Source of the DNA: Nitrospirae bacterium CG2_30_53_67
GTDB taxonomy: Bacteria > CG2-30-53-67
DNA: 8,475 nucleotides
Assembly: GCA_001873285.1 (NCBI GenBank)
Contig: MNYV01000176.1
Coordinates: forward strand, 1 to 8,475
Reading direction: 5' to 3'
The translations under genes and the position numbers were made by a program. The notes under the pieces are model-generated. The model was not told the DNA's origin and ran no database searches. It was given only the letters and a program-made list of their open reading frames with translations. Shown piece after piece: positions 1 to 7,105 of this stretch (position 1 is the first letter of the stretch; the number at the start of each line of letters is the position of its first letter).

Positions 1-377
1 TTACTTATTCTCCAAGTCAGGGAGTCTACTGGAAGCAAGGATATTCCACGGAAAAGGATTTTATCTTCACGACCACGAATTTTCTCACCGTAAAACAGCT
101 CGACCGCATTCATGAGGAGATGGGCGAGGATGAACACCTACTTGTCTGCTGCCGAAAGTTTTCTGCTCCCTGCCGCAACCGGTATCCCAATATTCAAGTG
201 AAGAAGATTCCCCAGATGCTCATGGGCCGCTGCGAGTTTGGACGGGAGGACTACAGTCTGAATATCGTGAACCTGACCGATCTGCAGACGGCGCCGGAGT
301 TCATTCCGCCCGGCCCTGAAGAGAAGCCGGTGAAACCAAAGGTAAAGGTAAATCCCGGTCAGGGGGCTCTGTTCTGA
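1..377 (+). CDS. Type III-like site-specific DNA methyltransferase (Mod), C-terminal fragment
   Basis: This is the 3' end of a gene that begins outside the window. The frame is open from base 3 and gives 124 residues before the TGA at 375-377. The fragment starts TYSPSQGVYWKQGYS and continues with a CC...CRNRYPNI...KKIPQMLMGRCEFG...YSLNIVNL pattern. I recognise this as the conserved C-terminal part of adenine-specific methyltransferases paired with DEAD/DEAH helicase-nuclease subunits. The catalytic and AdoMet-binding motifs lie upstream and cannot be checked here. The tail is rich in Pro and Lys. An in-frame ATG at 120 is internal, because coding similarity continues upstream of it. The family methylates adenine in the recognition site, protecting host DNA, and gives specificity to the Res partner encoded 12 bases downstream. 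The assignment rests on remembered family pattern plus the neighbour; the exact Mod subfamily is uncertain. Confidence 0.8.
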   Translation, partial: TYSPSQGVYWKQGYSTEKDFIFTTTNFLTVKQLDRIHEEMGEDEHLLVCCRKFSAPCRNRYPNIQVKKIPQMLMGRCEFGREDYSLNIVNLTDLQTAPEFIPPGPEEKPVKPKVKVNPGQGALF

Positions 378-389
378 GAGGAGAAACAG

Positions 390-3077
390 ATGAATCAGAA
401 TGCTTCCTATATCCGTAGCCGCCTCAGTTTGAGGAGGCCCCAGTCGGAAAGTCTTGACATCCTCTCGAAGCTTGTTGATCTGCTTGAGCTCAAGAAGTCG
501 CCTGATCTATCTTCCGAACTCGAAAAAGTAAAGTCTCTCTATCCTATCTGTCAGGATTTCGAGCGGGAATTCCCGTCCGTTTGTTTTGCCCTGGCTACGG
601 GTGTAGGTAAGACCCGGCTGATGGGTGCATTCATTGCGTACCTGTTTCTCGAAAAAGGGATACGGAACTTCTTTGTGATGGCCCCGAACCTGACGGTATA
701 TCAGAAGCTGATTACGGATCTTTCCGAGTCCTCCCACCCCAAATATGTGTTCAAAGGTATCGGAGATTTTGCAGCACATGCCCCTCGTATCGTAACCGGG
801 GACACCTATGAGCGGTCGCAGGAAGGCTATCTGTTTTCGGATGTCACCATCAATGTTTTCAACATCTCAAAACTCAACTCCGAAACTCGCGGCGGAAAGG
901 AACCCAGGATTAAGCGGCTTCACGAATGTCTTGGGGATTCCTATTTTAATCACCTGGCAAGTCTTGATGATCTTGTACTTCTCATGGACGAATCGCACCA
1001 TTACCGGGCCGACCGGGGCATGGCCGTGATTAACGAGCTGAATCCGATACTCGGATTGGAACTGACAGCCACACCTCAGGTGGAGCGGGGCGGCCGGACA
1101 ATCAAGTTCAAAAACGTTGTCTATGAATATTCTCTGGCCCAGGCCATTGAGGATGGTTTTGTGAAGGAACCGGCTGTGGCCACGAGAAAGAATTTCGATC
1201 CCTCTAATTATGGGGATGAAGATCTGGATCGGGTCAAGCTGGAAGACGGCCTCAGGATTCATGAGGACACTAAGGTGGCGCTCGATATTTATGCTCGCGA
1301 CAGTGGTGAATCTCTGGTTAAGCCTTTTGTCCTGGTCGTGGCAAAGGATACGGACCATGCAGCCCGGCTCAGAGAGCTTATTCAGTCAACGGCTTTTTTT
1401 GAGGGTCGGTATGCAGACAAGGTTATGGAAATACACTCGGCTCAAACCGGTTCGGAAAAAGAGGAGAACATCGCACAGCTACTGACGCTGGAAAAGCCGG
1501 ACAATAGGATTGAAATTGTGATCCATGTGAACATGCTGAAGGAAGGGTGGGATGTTACGAATCTTTATACCATCATTCCTTTACGTGCGGCAGCTTCCAT
1601 GACGCTTCGTGAACAGACCATCGGGCGCGGCTTACGCCTTCCCTATGGGAAGATTACCGGGGCACCCAAGGTGGACAAGCTTACGATTATAGCCCATGAC
1701 CGTTTTCAGGAGATTGTAGATCTGGCCAATCAGCCCGATTCCATTATTAAGCAGAAGCATATCATCACGATCGATGAGATGGATCTTGAAGGAGCAAAGG
1801 AGGTCGTTACAGCCCATTCCATTGCCGAACAGGAACTGCATGAAGAGGCAGAGAAGATTGCCAATATCGAGGAACCGGAAGAGAAGAAACAGGCCCAACT
1901 TGGACATGAGGCCAAGAAGAACATCCTGAGCATACTGCCCGCTCTTTCTCGGTCCGTGAGACACGCGGGGGATCTCTCCCGGCCTGAAATCCGAGATATG
2001 GCAATAAAGAAAATAGAGGAGAAACTCCAATCCGAACCGCAGAAAGATCTTTTCGCCGGCGACATCATAGCAGAAGCCAAGAATCGCTATAATGCAGTGG
2101 TTGCGGATTTTGTGGCAAGAATCATAGAAATTCCACGTATCGTCATTCAGCAGACCGGAGAAGTCCGTTCCGGCTTCAGAGATTTTGATCTGGATGTCGG
2201 CAACCTGAATTATCAACCGGTGTCCGAAGAGATCATACGTCGGGCCTTGCAGAGCAATGAAATAGATAGCGTGACCGGGGATGGTCGAATTCGGCCGGAT
2301 AGGATTGACAATATCATTGTGAATGAGCTGATCAATTACTCGGAAATCGATTACGATGAGCAAGTTTTCCTTTTGATGAAGCTGGCTGGAGAGGCAGTGG
2401 CCCATTTCAGAACCTATTTAAAGGAGGATGATTTGATCAATGTGGTTCAGTATCACAAGAAGGCGATTGCCGAATATATTTATGCACAGATGATGCAGGA
2501 TGATCATTTTTATGTGGAGGAACCGGAGTTTGAAAAACCGGAGGTTTATCCTTTCACAAAAATAGAAGAGCCCAGTTGCGCCAAGAGCCGTCACGACGGC
2601 GTTCATGATTTCAGAGAGACCGTTACACCCACCTCGGCCATTCCGTCCAAAGTGTTCAGCGGGTTTCAAAAGGCTTGCCACATACTCTACAAGTTTGACT
2701 CCAAGACAGAAAAAGATTTCGCCGTGATTCTTGAAGATGACTCGGCTGTTCTCAAATGGCTTCGGCCTGCCATGAGGCAGTTCAATATTTGGTACAACCA
2801 CAATTCACAGCAATACGTGCCGGATTTCGTGGTCGAGACGGCGGATGCAGTTTACATGGTAGAAACAAAAATGGAAACGGATATGTCTTCCCCGGATGTT
2901 GCCAAGAAGACGCAAGCTGCCCTGGAATACTGCCGCCATGCGACTGACTATACGACCAAGAACGGCGGTAAGCCGTGGAAATACGTCTTGATTCCTCATA
3001 ACGCCGTAATGCTGAATATGAGTTTTGAAGGGTTGGCCATGAGGTATGAAGTTGATACAATACCGCAGAAACCGTAG
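390..3077 (+). CDS. Type III-like restriction endonuclease subunit (Res), DEAD/DEAH helicase plus nuclease
   Basis: This 895-residue protein is the ATP-driven translocase and DNA-cleaving subunit of a Type III-like restriction system, acting in the cytoplasm with the Mod encoded just upstream. Visible superfamily 2 motifs are Walker A ATGVGKT (69-75), DESHH (200-204), TATP (226-229), a motif V region KEGWDVTN (about 384-391) and motif VI EQTIGRGLRLP (408-418). A charged linker spans about 470-560. The C-terminus carries a PD-(D/E)xK-type nuclease signature: SKTEKDFA (E774), VPDF (P811, D812) and ETK (825-827). All expected catalytic residues are present, so the protein looks intact. Its length is close to that of the usual Res subunit. 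AGGAG at 379-383, six bases before the ATG, supports this start. The 12-base gap to mod implies one transcript. The helicase-nuclease call is firm; the precise R-M type label is less so. Confidence 0.9.
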   Translation: MNQNASYIRSRLSLRRPQSESLDILSKLVDLLELKKSPDLSSELEKVKSLYPICQDFEREFPSVCFALATGVGKTRLMGAFIAYLFLEKGIRNFFVMAPNLTVYQKLITDLSESSHPKYVFKGIGDFAAHAPRIVTGDTYERSQEGYLFSDVTINVFNISKLNSETRGGKEPRIKRLHECLGDSYFNHLASLDDLVLLMDESHHYRADRGMAVINELNPILGLELTATPQVERGGRTIKFKNVVYEYSLAQAIEDGFVKEPAVATRKNFDPSNYGDEDLDRVKLEDGLRIHEDTKVALDIYARDSGESLVKPFVLVVAKDTDHAARLRELIQSTAFFEGRYADKVMEIHSAQTGSEKEENIAQLLTLEKPDNRIEIVIHVNMLKEGWDVTNLYTIIPLRAAASMTLREQTIGRGLRLPYGKITGAPKVDKLTIIAHDRFQEIVDLANQPDSIIKQKHIITIDEMDLEGAKEVVTAHSIAEQELHEEAEKIANIEEPEEKKQAQLGHEAKKNILSILPALSRSVRHAGDLSRPEIRDMAIKKIEEKLQSEPQKDLFAGDIIAEAKNRYNAVVADFVARIIEIPRIVIQQTGEVRSGFRDFDLDVGNLNYQPVSEEIIRRALQSNEIDSVTGDGRIRPDRIDNIIVNELINYSEIDYDEQVFLLMKLAGEAVAHFRTYLKEDDLINVVQYHKKAIAEYIYAQMMQDDHFYVEEPEFEKPEVYPFTKIEEPSCAKSRHDGVHDFRETVTPTSAIPSKVFSGFQKACHILYKFDSKTEKDFAVILEDDSAVLKWLRPAMRQFNIWYNHNSQQYVPDFVVETADAVYMVETKMETDMSSPDVAKKTQAALEYCRHATDYTTKNGGKPWKYVLIPHNAVMLNMSFEGLAMRYEVDTIPQKP

Positions 3078-3261
3078 GGACAGTAAAATATGCTGTACAT
3101 AAGATTCTTGAACTTGTTCGGGAAGTAGCCTCTCCAGTATTGAGGTCAAAATAATTGAATGATATTCATAAAAAATATTTCGATTTTAATCTCGCACTAG
3201 AGCGTGTTTTCTGGAATTCGGGGGACACAATACTCAATTCACTCAATAAGGAAAGAAAGCA
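3078..3261. other. Intergenic gap between res and yaiI with relic-like and AT-rich sequence
   Basis: These 184 bases hold no gene with a credible start. The first part (about 3056-3154) reads as a coding-like peptide in one + frame that lacks any start codon. The middle is AT-rich and contains a short palindrome, TGAAT-GAT-ATTCA, at 3156-3168, which could be an operator or simply chance. The end contains an element with GAATT/AATTC arms around a GGGGGACACAATACTC core. A promoter for yaiI probably lies here, but I found no convincing -35/-10 pair. Confidence 0.4.
3214..3240. repeat. GGGGGACACAATACTC element with GAATT/AATTC arms
   Basis: Inverted 5-base arms, GAATT (3214-3218) and AATTC (3236-3240), enclose a core starting GGGGGACACAATACTC. 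I recall very similar sequence in intergenic regions and upstream of REP-associated Y1 (IS200-like) transposase genes in anaerobic bacteria. No transposase is present here, so at most it is a solo or relic copy. The arms are short, and the family link comes from memory, not from a search. Confidence 0.35.
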
Positions 3262-3711
3262 ATGCAAATCTGGATCGACGCCGATGCGTGCCCTAAAGAC
3301 ATCAAGGAAATTCTATTTCGTGCCGCTGAGAGGGTCGGCGTTTCCCTTATTCTTGTTGCCAATAAACCTCTTCGAACCCCGCCATCAAATTATATTAAGG
3401 CCCTCCAGGTGCCTGCCGGCTTTGATGTCGCAGATAACAATATCGTCCAGCAAATACAACAGGGCGACCTGGTCATAACTGCGGATATTCCCCTTGCCGC
3501 TCTGGTCATTGAAAAAGGGGGCCACGCGCTGAATCCCAGAGGAGAGTTTTATACGGAAGATAATATTCAGAAGCGCCTGGCCATGCGTAATTTTATGAGT
3601 GAGATGCGAGGCGGCGGCGTGATTACCGGCGGCCCATCTACGTTGAACCTGAGTGATCGACAGGCCTTTGCAAATGAGTTGGATCGCTTTTTAACCAGGT
3701 ACAGACCATGA
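3262..3711 (+). CDS. yaiI: YaiI/YqxD family protein (UPF0178, DUF188)
   Basis: The 149-residue product matches the normal length and pattern of the UPF0178 (YaiI/YqxD, DUF188) family. It shows an N-terminal [12 protein letters not shown] with paired aspartates D6 and D8 and C10, then [28 protein letters not shown] and a C-terminal [20 protein letters not shown]. The family's biochemical function is not established. Its acidic N-terminal residues and fold have led to comparison with PIN-like nucleases, which is a family-level inference. AAGGAAAG at 3248-3255 lies six bases upstream of the ATG and supports the start. The gene appears to be monocistronic: it lies 184 bases after res and 187 bases before truA. 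An overlapping + frame ORF starting at 3155 is rejected because this one matches a known family throughout. Confidence 0.93.
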   Translation: MQIWIDADACPKDIKEILFRAAERVGVSLILVANKPLRTPPSNYIKALQVPAGFDVADNNIVQQIQQGDLVITADIPLAALVIEKGGHALNPRGEFYTEDNIQKRLAMRNFMSEMRGGGVITGGPSTLNLSDRQAFANELDRFLTRYRP

Positions 3712-3752
3712 AAATGGGAGAGCGGCCATCAGCACACATTGGGGACAAACGT

Positions 3753-3840
3753 TTCTCCTCCCCTTTGTAAGGGGAGGTCAGGTTGGGTAGAAAGAATGCA
3801 GATCTACCTCCCCTTTCCCCTCCGTACAAAGGAGGGGAAC
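3753..3840. repeat. GC-rich palindromic repeat element upstream of truA
   Basis: There are two strong hairpins. CCTCCCCTT (3757-3765) pairs with AAGGGGAGG (3769-3777) across a TGT loop, and TTCCCCTCC (3815-3823) pairs with GGAGGGGAA (3831-3839) across a 7-base loop. The right half is roughly the reverse complement of the left half, including GGTAGA/TCTACC near the centre, so the whole is one imperfect inverted repeat of about 88 bases. Neither hairpin is followed by a T-run, which argues against a simple terminator. It resembles the non-coding palindromic repeats scattered in many bacterial genomes, possibly MITE-like. The class assignment is inferred from structure alone. Confidence 0.65.
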
Positions 3841-3898
3841 CAGAAGGAATAAAAAGGGACCCTATTTGCATGAGTAACATCAGGAAGGGGACAGAGGT

Positions 3899-4693
3899 AT
3901 GACCCATAAACCGGCCCCCGGCAGGTTCAGGCTCACCCTGGAATATGACGGCACACGGTACAGCGGCTGGCAGAAACAGCACGAGGTTAAGACCCTGCAG
4001 GGGTCCCTGTTGCAGGCCGCGGAAACTCTCTTCGGCAGCGATGAGCTGGACATCCAGGGGAGCGGCCGGACCGATGCCGGGGTGCACGCCCTCAATTACA
4101 CAGCCCATCTGGAGGTGAGGACTGATCTTTCCCCTGAGGCCATCCTCCGCGGCATGAATGACGCCCTGCCCAGGGATATGGCGCTTCTCCGGGTGGAAAA
4201 GGCCCATCCGCGTTTCCACGCCCGGCACAACTGCATTGCCAGAAGCTACATCTACCGGCTCTCCAAAAGGAAATCGGCCTTTGACAGGAAATATGTCTGG
4301 TGGGTGCGCGACCCGCTCGATTTGGAGGCCATGCGCCGCGCCGCAGGACTCCTGGTCGGCATGCATGATTTCGTTTCTTTTGCCGAGAAACAGGAGCTGA
4401 AAAAATCGACCATGGCGCTGGTGCACCTTACGGAACTGACCGAGAATGACGGCTTGATCCTTTTCAGGATCATCGGGTCTCATTTCTTATGGAAGATGGT
4501 GCGCCGGATTGTCGGTCTTCTGGTGGAGGTGGGACGGCACGGCCTGGCGGTGGAGGACGTCGGAAGCCTCTTGACGGAGAAATCGGACCGGCCGGTCCGC
4601 TACATTGCCCCGGCGGCGGGGTTGTTCTTTGAACGGGCCTTCTATCACGAACAGGAACTGCAGGAATTTCTGCATCTGAGAGATGAGGCGTAA
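3899..4693 (+). CDS. truA: tRNA pseudouridine(38-40) synthase TruA
   Basis: TruA converts uridines 38, 39 and 40 of the tRNA anticodon arm to pseudouridine, with no cofactor. The 264-residue product has the usual family length. It shows LEYDGTRYSGWQ (13-24), the catalytic loop GSGRTDAGVHA (54-64) with nucleophile Asp59, RFHARHNCIARSYIYR (105-120) containing the conserved Tyr118, and the C-terminal FLWKMVRRIVG (196-206). Every key residue is intact. AAGGGG (3885-3890) and the closer AGAGG precede the ATG, and translation from this ATG reaches the family's N-terminal pattern quickly, so the start is sound. The gene stands alone, flanked on both sides by GC-rich palindromic elements, and ends just before a strong hairpin. 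A 281-residue minus-strand ORF over this gene is a shadow. Confidence 0.97.
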   Translation: MTHKPAPGRFRLTLEYDGTRYSGWQKQHEVKTLQGSLLQAAETLFGSDELDIQGSGRTDAGVHALNYTAHLEVRTDLSPEAILRGMNDALPRDMALLRVEKAHPRFHARHNCIARSYIYRLSKRKSAFDRKYVWWVRDPLDLEAMRRAAGLLVGMHDFVSFAEKQELKKSTMALVHLTELTENDGLILFRIIGSHFLWKMVRRIVGLLVEVGRHGLAVEDVGSLLTEKSDRPVRYIAPAAGLFFERAFYHEQELQEFLHLRDEA

Positions 4694-4707
4694 TTAAATA
4701 AGGGCAC

Positions 4708-4726
4708 CCCCCGGCTCTGCCGGGGG
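4708..4726 (+). terminator. Terminator-like hairpin after truA
   Basis: CCCCCGGC (4708-4715) and GCCGGGGG (4719-4726) form a perfect 8-base, very GC-rich stem with a TCT loop, 14 bases after the truA stop. The following sequence is ACTCCCAGCTTTTA, so the T-run is short and displaced. It could act as a weak intrinsic terminator or as a 3'-end stabilising hairpin. Confidence 0.5.
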
Positions 4727-4758
4727 ACTCCCAGCTTTTAACCATACCCCCCACCCTT

Positions 4759-4863
4759 ACCCTCTCCCACAAGGGGAGAGGGAACTGATAGTGGGCCTCC
4801 CCTCCCTTGATGGCCTATGGCTCGGAGCCAACGGCTCATAGAGGAGGGGATCGAGGAGAGGGT
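4759..4863. repeat. GC-rich palindromic repeat element downstream of truA
   Basis: The outer arms ACCCTCTCC (4759-4767) and GGAGAGGGT (4855-4863) are perfect inverted repeats. Nested inside are TCCCCTCC (4798-4805) with GGAGGGGA (4843-4850), and CTATG (4815-4819) with CATAG (4837-4841). The left arm can also fold locally: CCCTCTCCC (4760-4768) pairs with GGGAGAGGG (4774-4782). Local and long-range pairings therefore compete, as in the element upstream of truA. No ORF lies within it. It is probably a dispersed intergenic palindromic repeat, although copy number cannot be judged from one window. Confidence 0.6.
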
Positions 4864-4947
4864 GATGACTTTCTCTTCATGCTGCTGCTGTTCGGGAAAT
4901 GGGGCAGTGTTTCCGGCTCCTGAAAAACAGATACTTGTCATTTCATT

Positions 4948-4976
4948 TTGCATGATCGCGGAAACGGTGCTATGAT
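4948..4976 (+). promoter_or_regulatory. Candidate extended -10 promoter for the cytochrome-yacG-dehydrogenase unit
   Basis: TATGAT (4971-4976, five of six consensus bases) is preceded by TGC, forming an extended -10 motif. TTGCAT (4948-4953) lies 17 bases upstream as a weak -35. A start about seven bases downstream would give a leader of roughly 50 bases before the cytochrome gene. The -10 is good and the -35 poor, so an activator may be needed; that last point is inference. Confidence 0.45.
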
Positions 4977-5034
4977 GCAATCCAATGCGCCTGTACCATC
5001 ATGGGTAAATCTTATCGGGAGGAGGGACTAATTT

Positions 5035-5847
5035 ATGAGCAGGAAATTTGTTGTTCTCGTGGTCATTTTATTCGTTATTGTGAGCGCGCTCTTTCTCTAT
5101 ATCTCACAGGTCGCCTTTAAAGATCCGAAGAGCTGCACTTCGTGTCATTATATTGCTCCTTATTACAAAAAATGGGAAACATCAACGCACAACATGGTGC
5201 CTTGCCTCAAGTGCCACGAGTACAGCTCCCAGCAGGCGCTCGTCGGGCAATTCATGTTTCTTGCCGGCGTATATAATCCTCGGCCCCTTACGAACGTTCC
5301 TGACAAGAACTGTCTCCAGTCCGGATGCCACGAGAAGCGGCTGGTTGAATCAAAAGTGGCGTTCACGAAGCGGGGCATTACCTTTGATCATAAGACGCAC
5401 TTCAACGAAATGAAACGCGGGATCAAACTGCACTGCAGGAGCTGCCATTCGGATATTGTCCAGGGGGAGCATATGAAGGTTTCGACGAATGTCTGCTTTC
5501 TCTGCCACTTTAAAGGCGTGTCCCACGACCAGGCTTTTACGGGATGTCCCTCATGCCATTCGGCGCCCGCAAAGCCCATCATGTACAAAGGGAAATCCTT
5601 TTCCCACGAGGCGGCGTTACAGGCAGGTTACAAATGCAATATATGCCACGTTGAGATCACGCGAGGGGATGGCGTCACGCCTGTAGATAAATGCTACTTC
5701 TGCCATGTGGACAAGACGGAAAGATATTCCGATACCCAGTTCATTCACGAAAAGCATGTGACACAGAAGCAGGTTGACTGTCTCTGGTGTCATCCGAAGA
5801 TCGAACATGGCGAGATAAAGATGGCGGAAGAAATACCGTTGATGTGA
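5035..5847 (+). CDS. Membrane-anchored nine-haem cytochrome c, NapC/NirT-like N-terminus
   Basis: The 270-residue protein begins with a hydrophobic segment (about 5-25) that fits an uncleaved membrane anchor, so the haem domains should lie in the periplasm. There are nine haem-attachment sites: CXXCH at 34, 57, 134, 154, 171, 201, 220 and 249, plus an unusual CX4CH (C93-LQSG-C98-H99). The first 100 residues (CTSCHYIAPYYKKW..STH, then CLKCH) resemble NapC/NirT/NrfH quinol dehydrogenases. The rest has modules pairing a phenylalanine-histidine motif with later CXXCH sites: FDHKTH (117-122), FSH (189-191) and FIHEKH (236-241), as in multihaem c7/c3-type cytochromes. The likely role is passing electrons from menaquinol to periplasmic partners; the partner is not visible here. 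AGGAGG at 5020-5025 supports the ATG. yacG starts 19 bases after the stop. The cytochrome call is firm; the quinol role is inferred. Confidence 0.9.
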   Translation: MSRKFVVLVVILFVIVSALFLYISQVAFKDPKSCTSCHYIAPYYKKWETSTHNMVPCLKCHEYSSQQALVGQFMFLAGVYNPRPLTNVPDKNCLQSGCHEKRLVESKVAFTKRGITFDHKTHFNEMKRGIKLHCRSCHSDIVQGEHMKVSTNVCFLCHFKGVSHDQAFTGCPSCHSAPAKPIMYKGKSFSHEAALQAGYKCNICHVEITRGDGVTPVDKCYFCHVDKTERYSDTQFIHEKHVTQKQVDCLWCHPKIEHGEIKMAEEIPLM

Positions 5848-5866
5848 TTGAAAAAAAATAGTTGTT

Positions 5867-6109
5867 ATGAAACGGAAATCACTGCCGCAGGTTCCATGCC
5901 CGATATGCAGGAAGATGACGGACTGGTATGATAATCCGTACCGGCCTTTCTGTTCCGAGCGGTGCAAGCTCCTGGATCTTGGCGCGTGGGCCAGTGAAGG
6001 ATACCGGGTCCCCGGGGAGCCTGTGTCTTATGAGCCTTCGGGCGGCAAGGATGAGGAGGAGAAGCCGGGACCGGAAGAGGGGGAAGACGATGAAGGCGCT
6101 TCGCTTTGA
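5867..6109 (+). CDS. yacG: DNA gyrase inhibitor / zinc-binding protein YacG
   Basis: This 80-residue protein matches the YacG (DUF329) zinc-ribbon family. CPIC (11-14) and CSERC (29-33) supply the four zinc-binding cysteines, followed by the signature KLLDLGAWASEGYRVPG. In E. coli YacG binds GyrB and inhibits DNA gyrase. The C-terminus beyond about residue 52 is a disordered-looking acidic tail rich in Glu, Asp, Gly and Pro, making the protein longer than the 65-residue E. coli form. I see no clear ribosome binding site. The ATG is the only usable start, since an in-frame stop lies at 5849-5851. The 19-base gap from the cytochrome suggests translation coupled to the same transcript. The last 20 bases overlap the start of the dehydrogenase gene. 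Confidence 0.92.
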   Translation: MKRKSLPQVPCPICRKMTDWYDNPYRPFCSERCKLLDLGAWASEGYRVPGEPVSYEPSGGKDEEEKPGPEEGEDDEGASL

Positions 6110-7046
6110 GGGGAACCTCAGATATGTGCCGGACTGTCCCGATCCGGCGCCGGCACGGGGCGAGGCCCTGGTCCGGGTGAAGATGGCCGGGATCTGCAGC
6201 ACGGATCTTGAGATCCTCAAGGGTTACATGGGGTTCAAAGGGATACTTGGGCATGAATTCACGGGTGTGGTGGAGGCGTGCGATGACCCCGAACTCATGG
6301 GTAAGAGGGTCGTTGGGGAGATCAACTGCCCGTGCGGGGCCTGCGACATGTGCATAAGAGGTCTCGGCAACCACTGCGCTTCCCGCACCGTTCTCGGGAT
6401 CCAGGGGAGGGACGGGGCCTTTGCCGAGTACCTGACCCTCCCGCAGGAGAATCTTCACCCCCTTCCGGACAGCCTCAGCGATGAACAGGGGGTTTTTGTG
6501 GAACCTGTTGCCGCGGCCTTTGAGATTCTGGAACAGGCGGAGATCGCCCCGGAGGAACGCATTCTGGTGGTTGGGGACGGGAGGCTGGGGTCGCTCGTGG
6601 CGCAGGTCCTGCGCGGTTCCGGTGCGGCGCTGACCGTGATCGGGCGCCATGAAGAGAACCTGGCCATCCTGCACAGGCTCGGGATCCATGCCGTCCTGGA
6701 GAAGGATCTTGCCGGTCTTCAGGGAGCGGATATCGTGGTGGACTGTTCCGGATCGCCCGCAGGCTTTGATCTCAGCAGGCGGCTTGTCAGGCCGGGAGGG
6801 AGGATCGTCCTGAAGAGCACGCTTACCTCTCCGGTGCAGGTCAATCTTTCATCCATAGTTGTGGACGAGATCACCCTGATCGGCTCCCGGTGCGGCCCTT
6901 TCGAACCCGCCATGTGGGCTCTGGCAGGAAGAAAGGTTGATGTTGATTCCATGATCTCGGCCGTCTACCCGTTGGATCAGGGCATTGAGGCCTTGAAAAG
7001 GGCCTCTCTCCCCGGCGTTTTGAAGGTTCTGCTGAAGATGGATTGA
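6090..7046 (+). CDS. Zinc-dependent medium-chain alcohol dehydrogenase family protein
   Basis: The product is 318 residues from the ATG at 6090, placed after AGAGGGGGAAG. The frame is open further upstream (an ATG at 5928), but that part lies inside yacG and does not look like the family, so 6090 is preferred. Catalytic zinc ligands are C36 (GICSTDLE), H55-E56 (GHEF) and E138 (VEPV). The structural zinc site is C82, C85, C88 and C96, with the classic C-x2-C-x2-C-x7-C spacing. The Rossmann motif VVGDGRLG (160-167) marks NAD(P) binding. It is expected to oxidise an alcohol or polyol with NAD(P); the substrate cannot be read from sequence. Relatives include threonine, sorbitol and glutathione-independent dehydrogenases. 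At 318 residues it is somewhat short for the family, but all motifs are present. The 20-base overlap with yacG implies translational coupling. Confidence 0.92.
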   Translation: MKALRFEGNLRYVPDCPDPAPARGEALVRVKMAGICSTDLEILKGYMGFKGILGHEFTGVVEACDDPELMGKRVVGEINCPCGACDMCIRGLGNHCASRTVLGIQGRDGAFAEYLTLPQENLHPLPDSLSDEQGVFVEPVAAAFEILEQAEIAPEERILVVGDGRLGSLVAQVLRGSGAALTVIGRHEENLAILHRLGIHAVLEKDLAGLQGADIVVDCSGSPAGFDLSRRLVRPGGRIVLKSTLTSPVQVNLSSIVVDEITLIGSRCGPFEPAMWALAGRKVDVDSMISAVYPLDQGIEALKRASLPGVLKVLLKMD

Positions 7047-7062
7047 ACCGCCAAGCGGTTTT
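7046..7062 (+). terminator. Weak intrinsic terminator after the dehydrogenase gene
   Basis: AACCGC (7046-7051) and GCGGTT (7055-7060) form a perfect 6-base stem with a CAA loop, running into TTTT (7059-7062) then CCC. The hairpin starts at the last base of the stop codon. It is short, and the T-run is only four bases, so termination would be partial. It would separate the cytochrome-yacG-dehydrogenase unit from higBA. Confidence 0.4.
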
Positions 7063-7105
7063 CCCGGCCGTAAAGAAAAAATCCCCGGCCATTTCATGCA
7101 CCGAA

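Larger units (their letters stand above)
4694..5034. other. 341-base gene-free region between truA and the cytochrome gene
   Basis: I see no gene here. From left to right it holds a strong hairpin after truA (4708-4726), a palindromic repeat element (4759-4863), about 80 bases with no recognisable structure (4864-4947), and an extended -10 promoter candidate (4948-4976). A leader of about 50 bases follows, ending in a strong ribosome binding site, AGGAGG at 5020-5025, nine bases before the cytochrome ATG. Confidence 0.6.

Noticed and set aside
1632-2405. A 257-residue minus-strand ORF inside res
   Set aside because: It is antisense to the conserved Res protein, with no family pattern.
3155-3478. 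A 107-residue + strand ORF overlapping yaiI
   Set aside because: More than half lies inside yaiI in another frame, it matches no family I know, and it reads through the GGGGGACACAATACTC element.
3638-4483. A 281-residue minus-strand ORF over truA
   Set aside because: It is antisense to an intact truA and runs through the palindromic repeat element; its Pro/Gly-rich composition is typical of a shadow frame.
5928-6089. An upstream start for the dehydrogenase at ATG 5928
   Set aside because: The added 54 residues lie within yacG and do not resemble the family; ATG 6090 has a ribosome binding site and matches the usual N-terminus.
5865-6689. A 274-residue minus-strand ORF over yacG and the dehydrogenase gene
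   Set aside because: It is antisense to two genes with clear family motifs and shows no recognisable domain.
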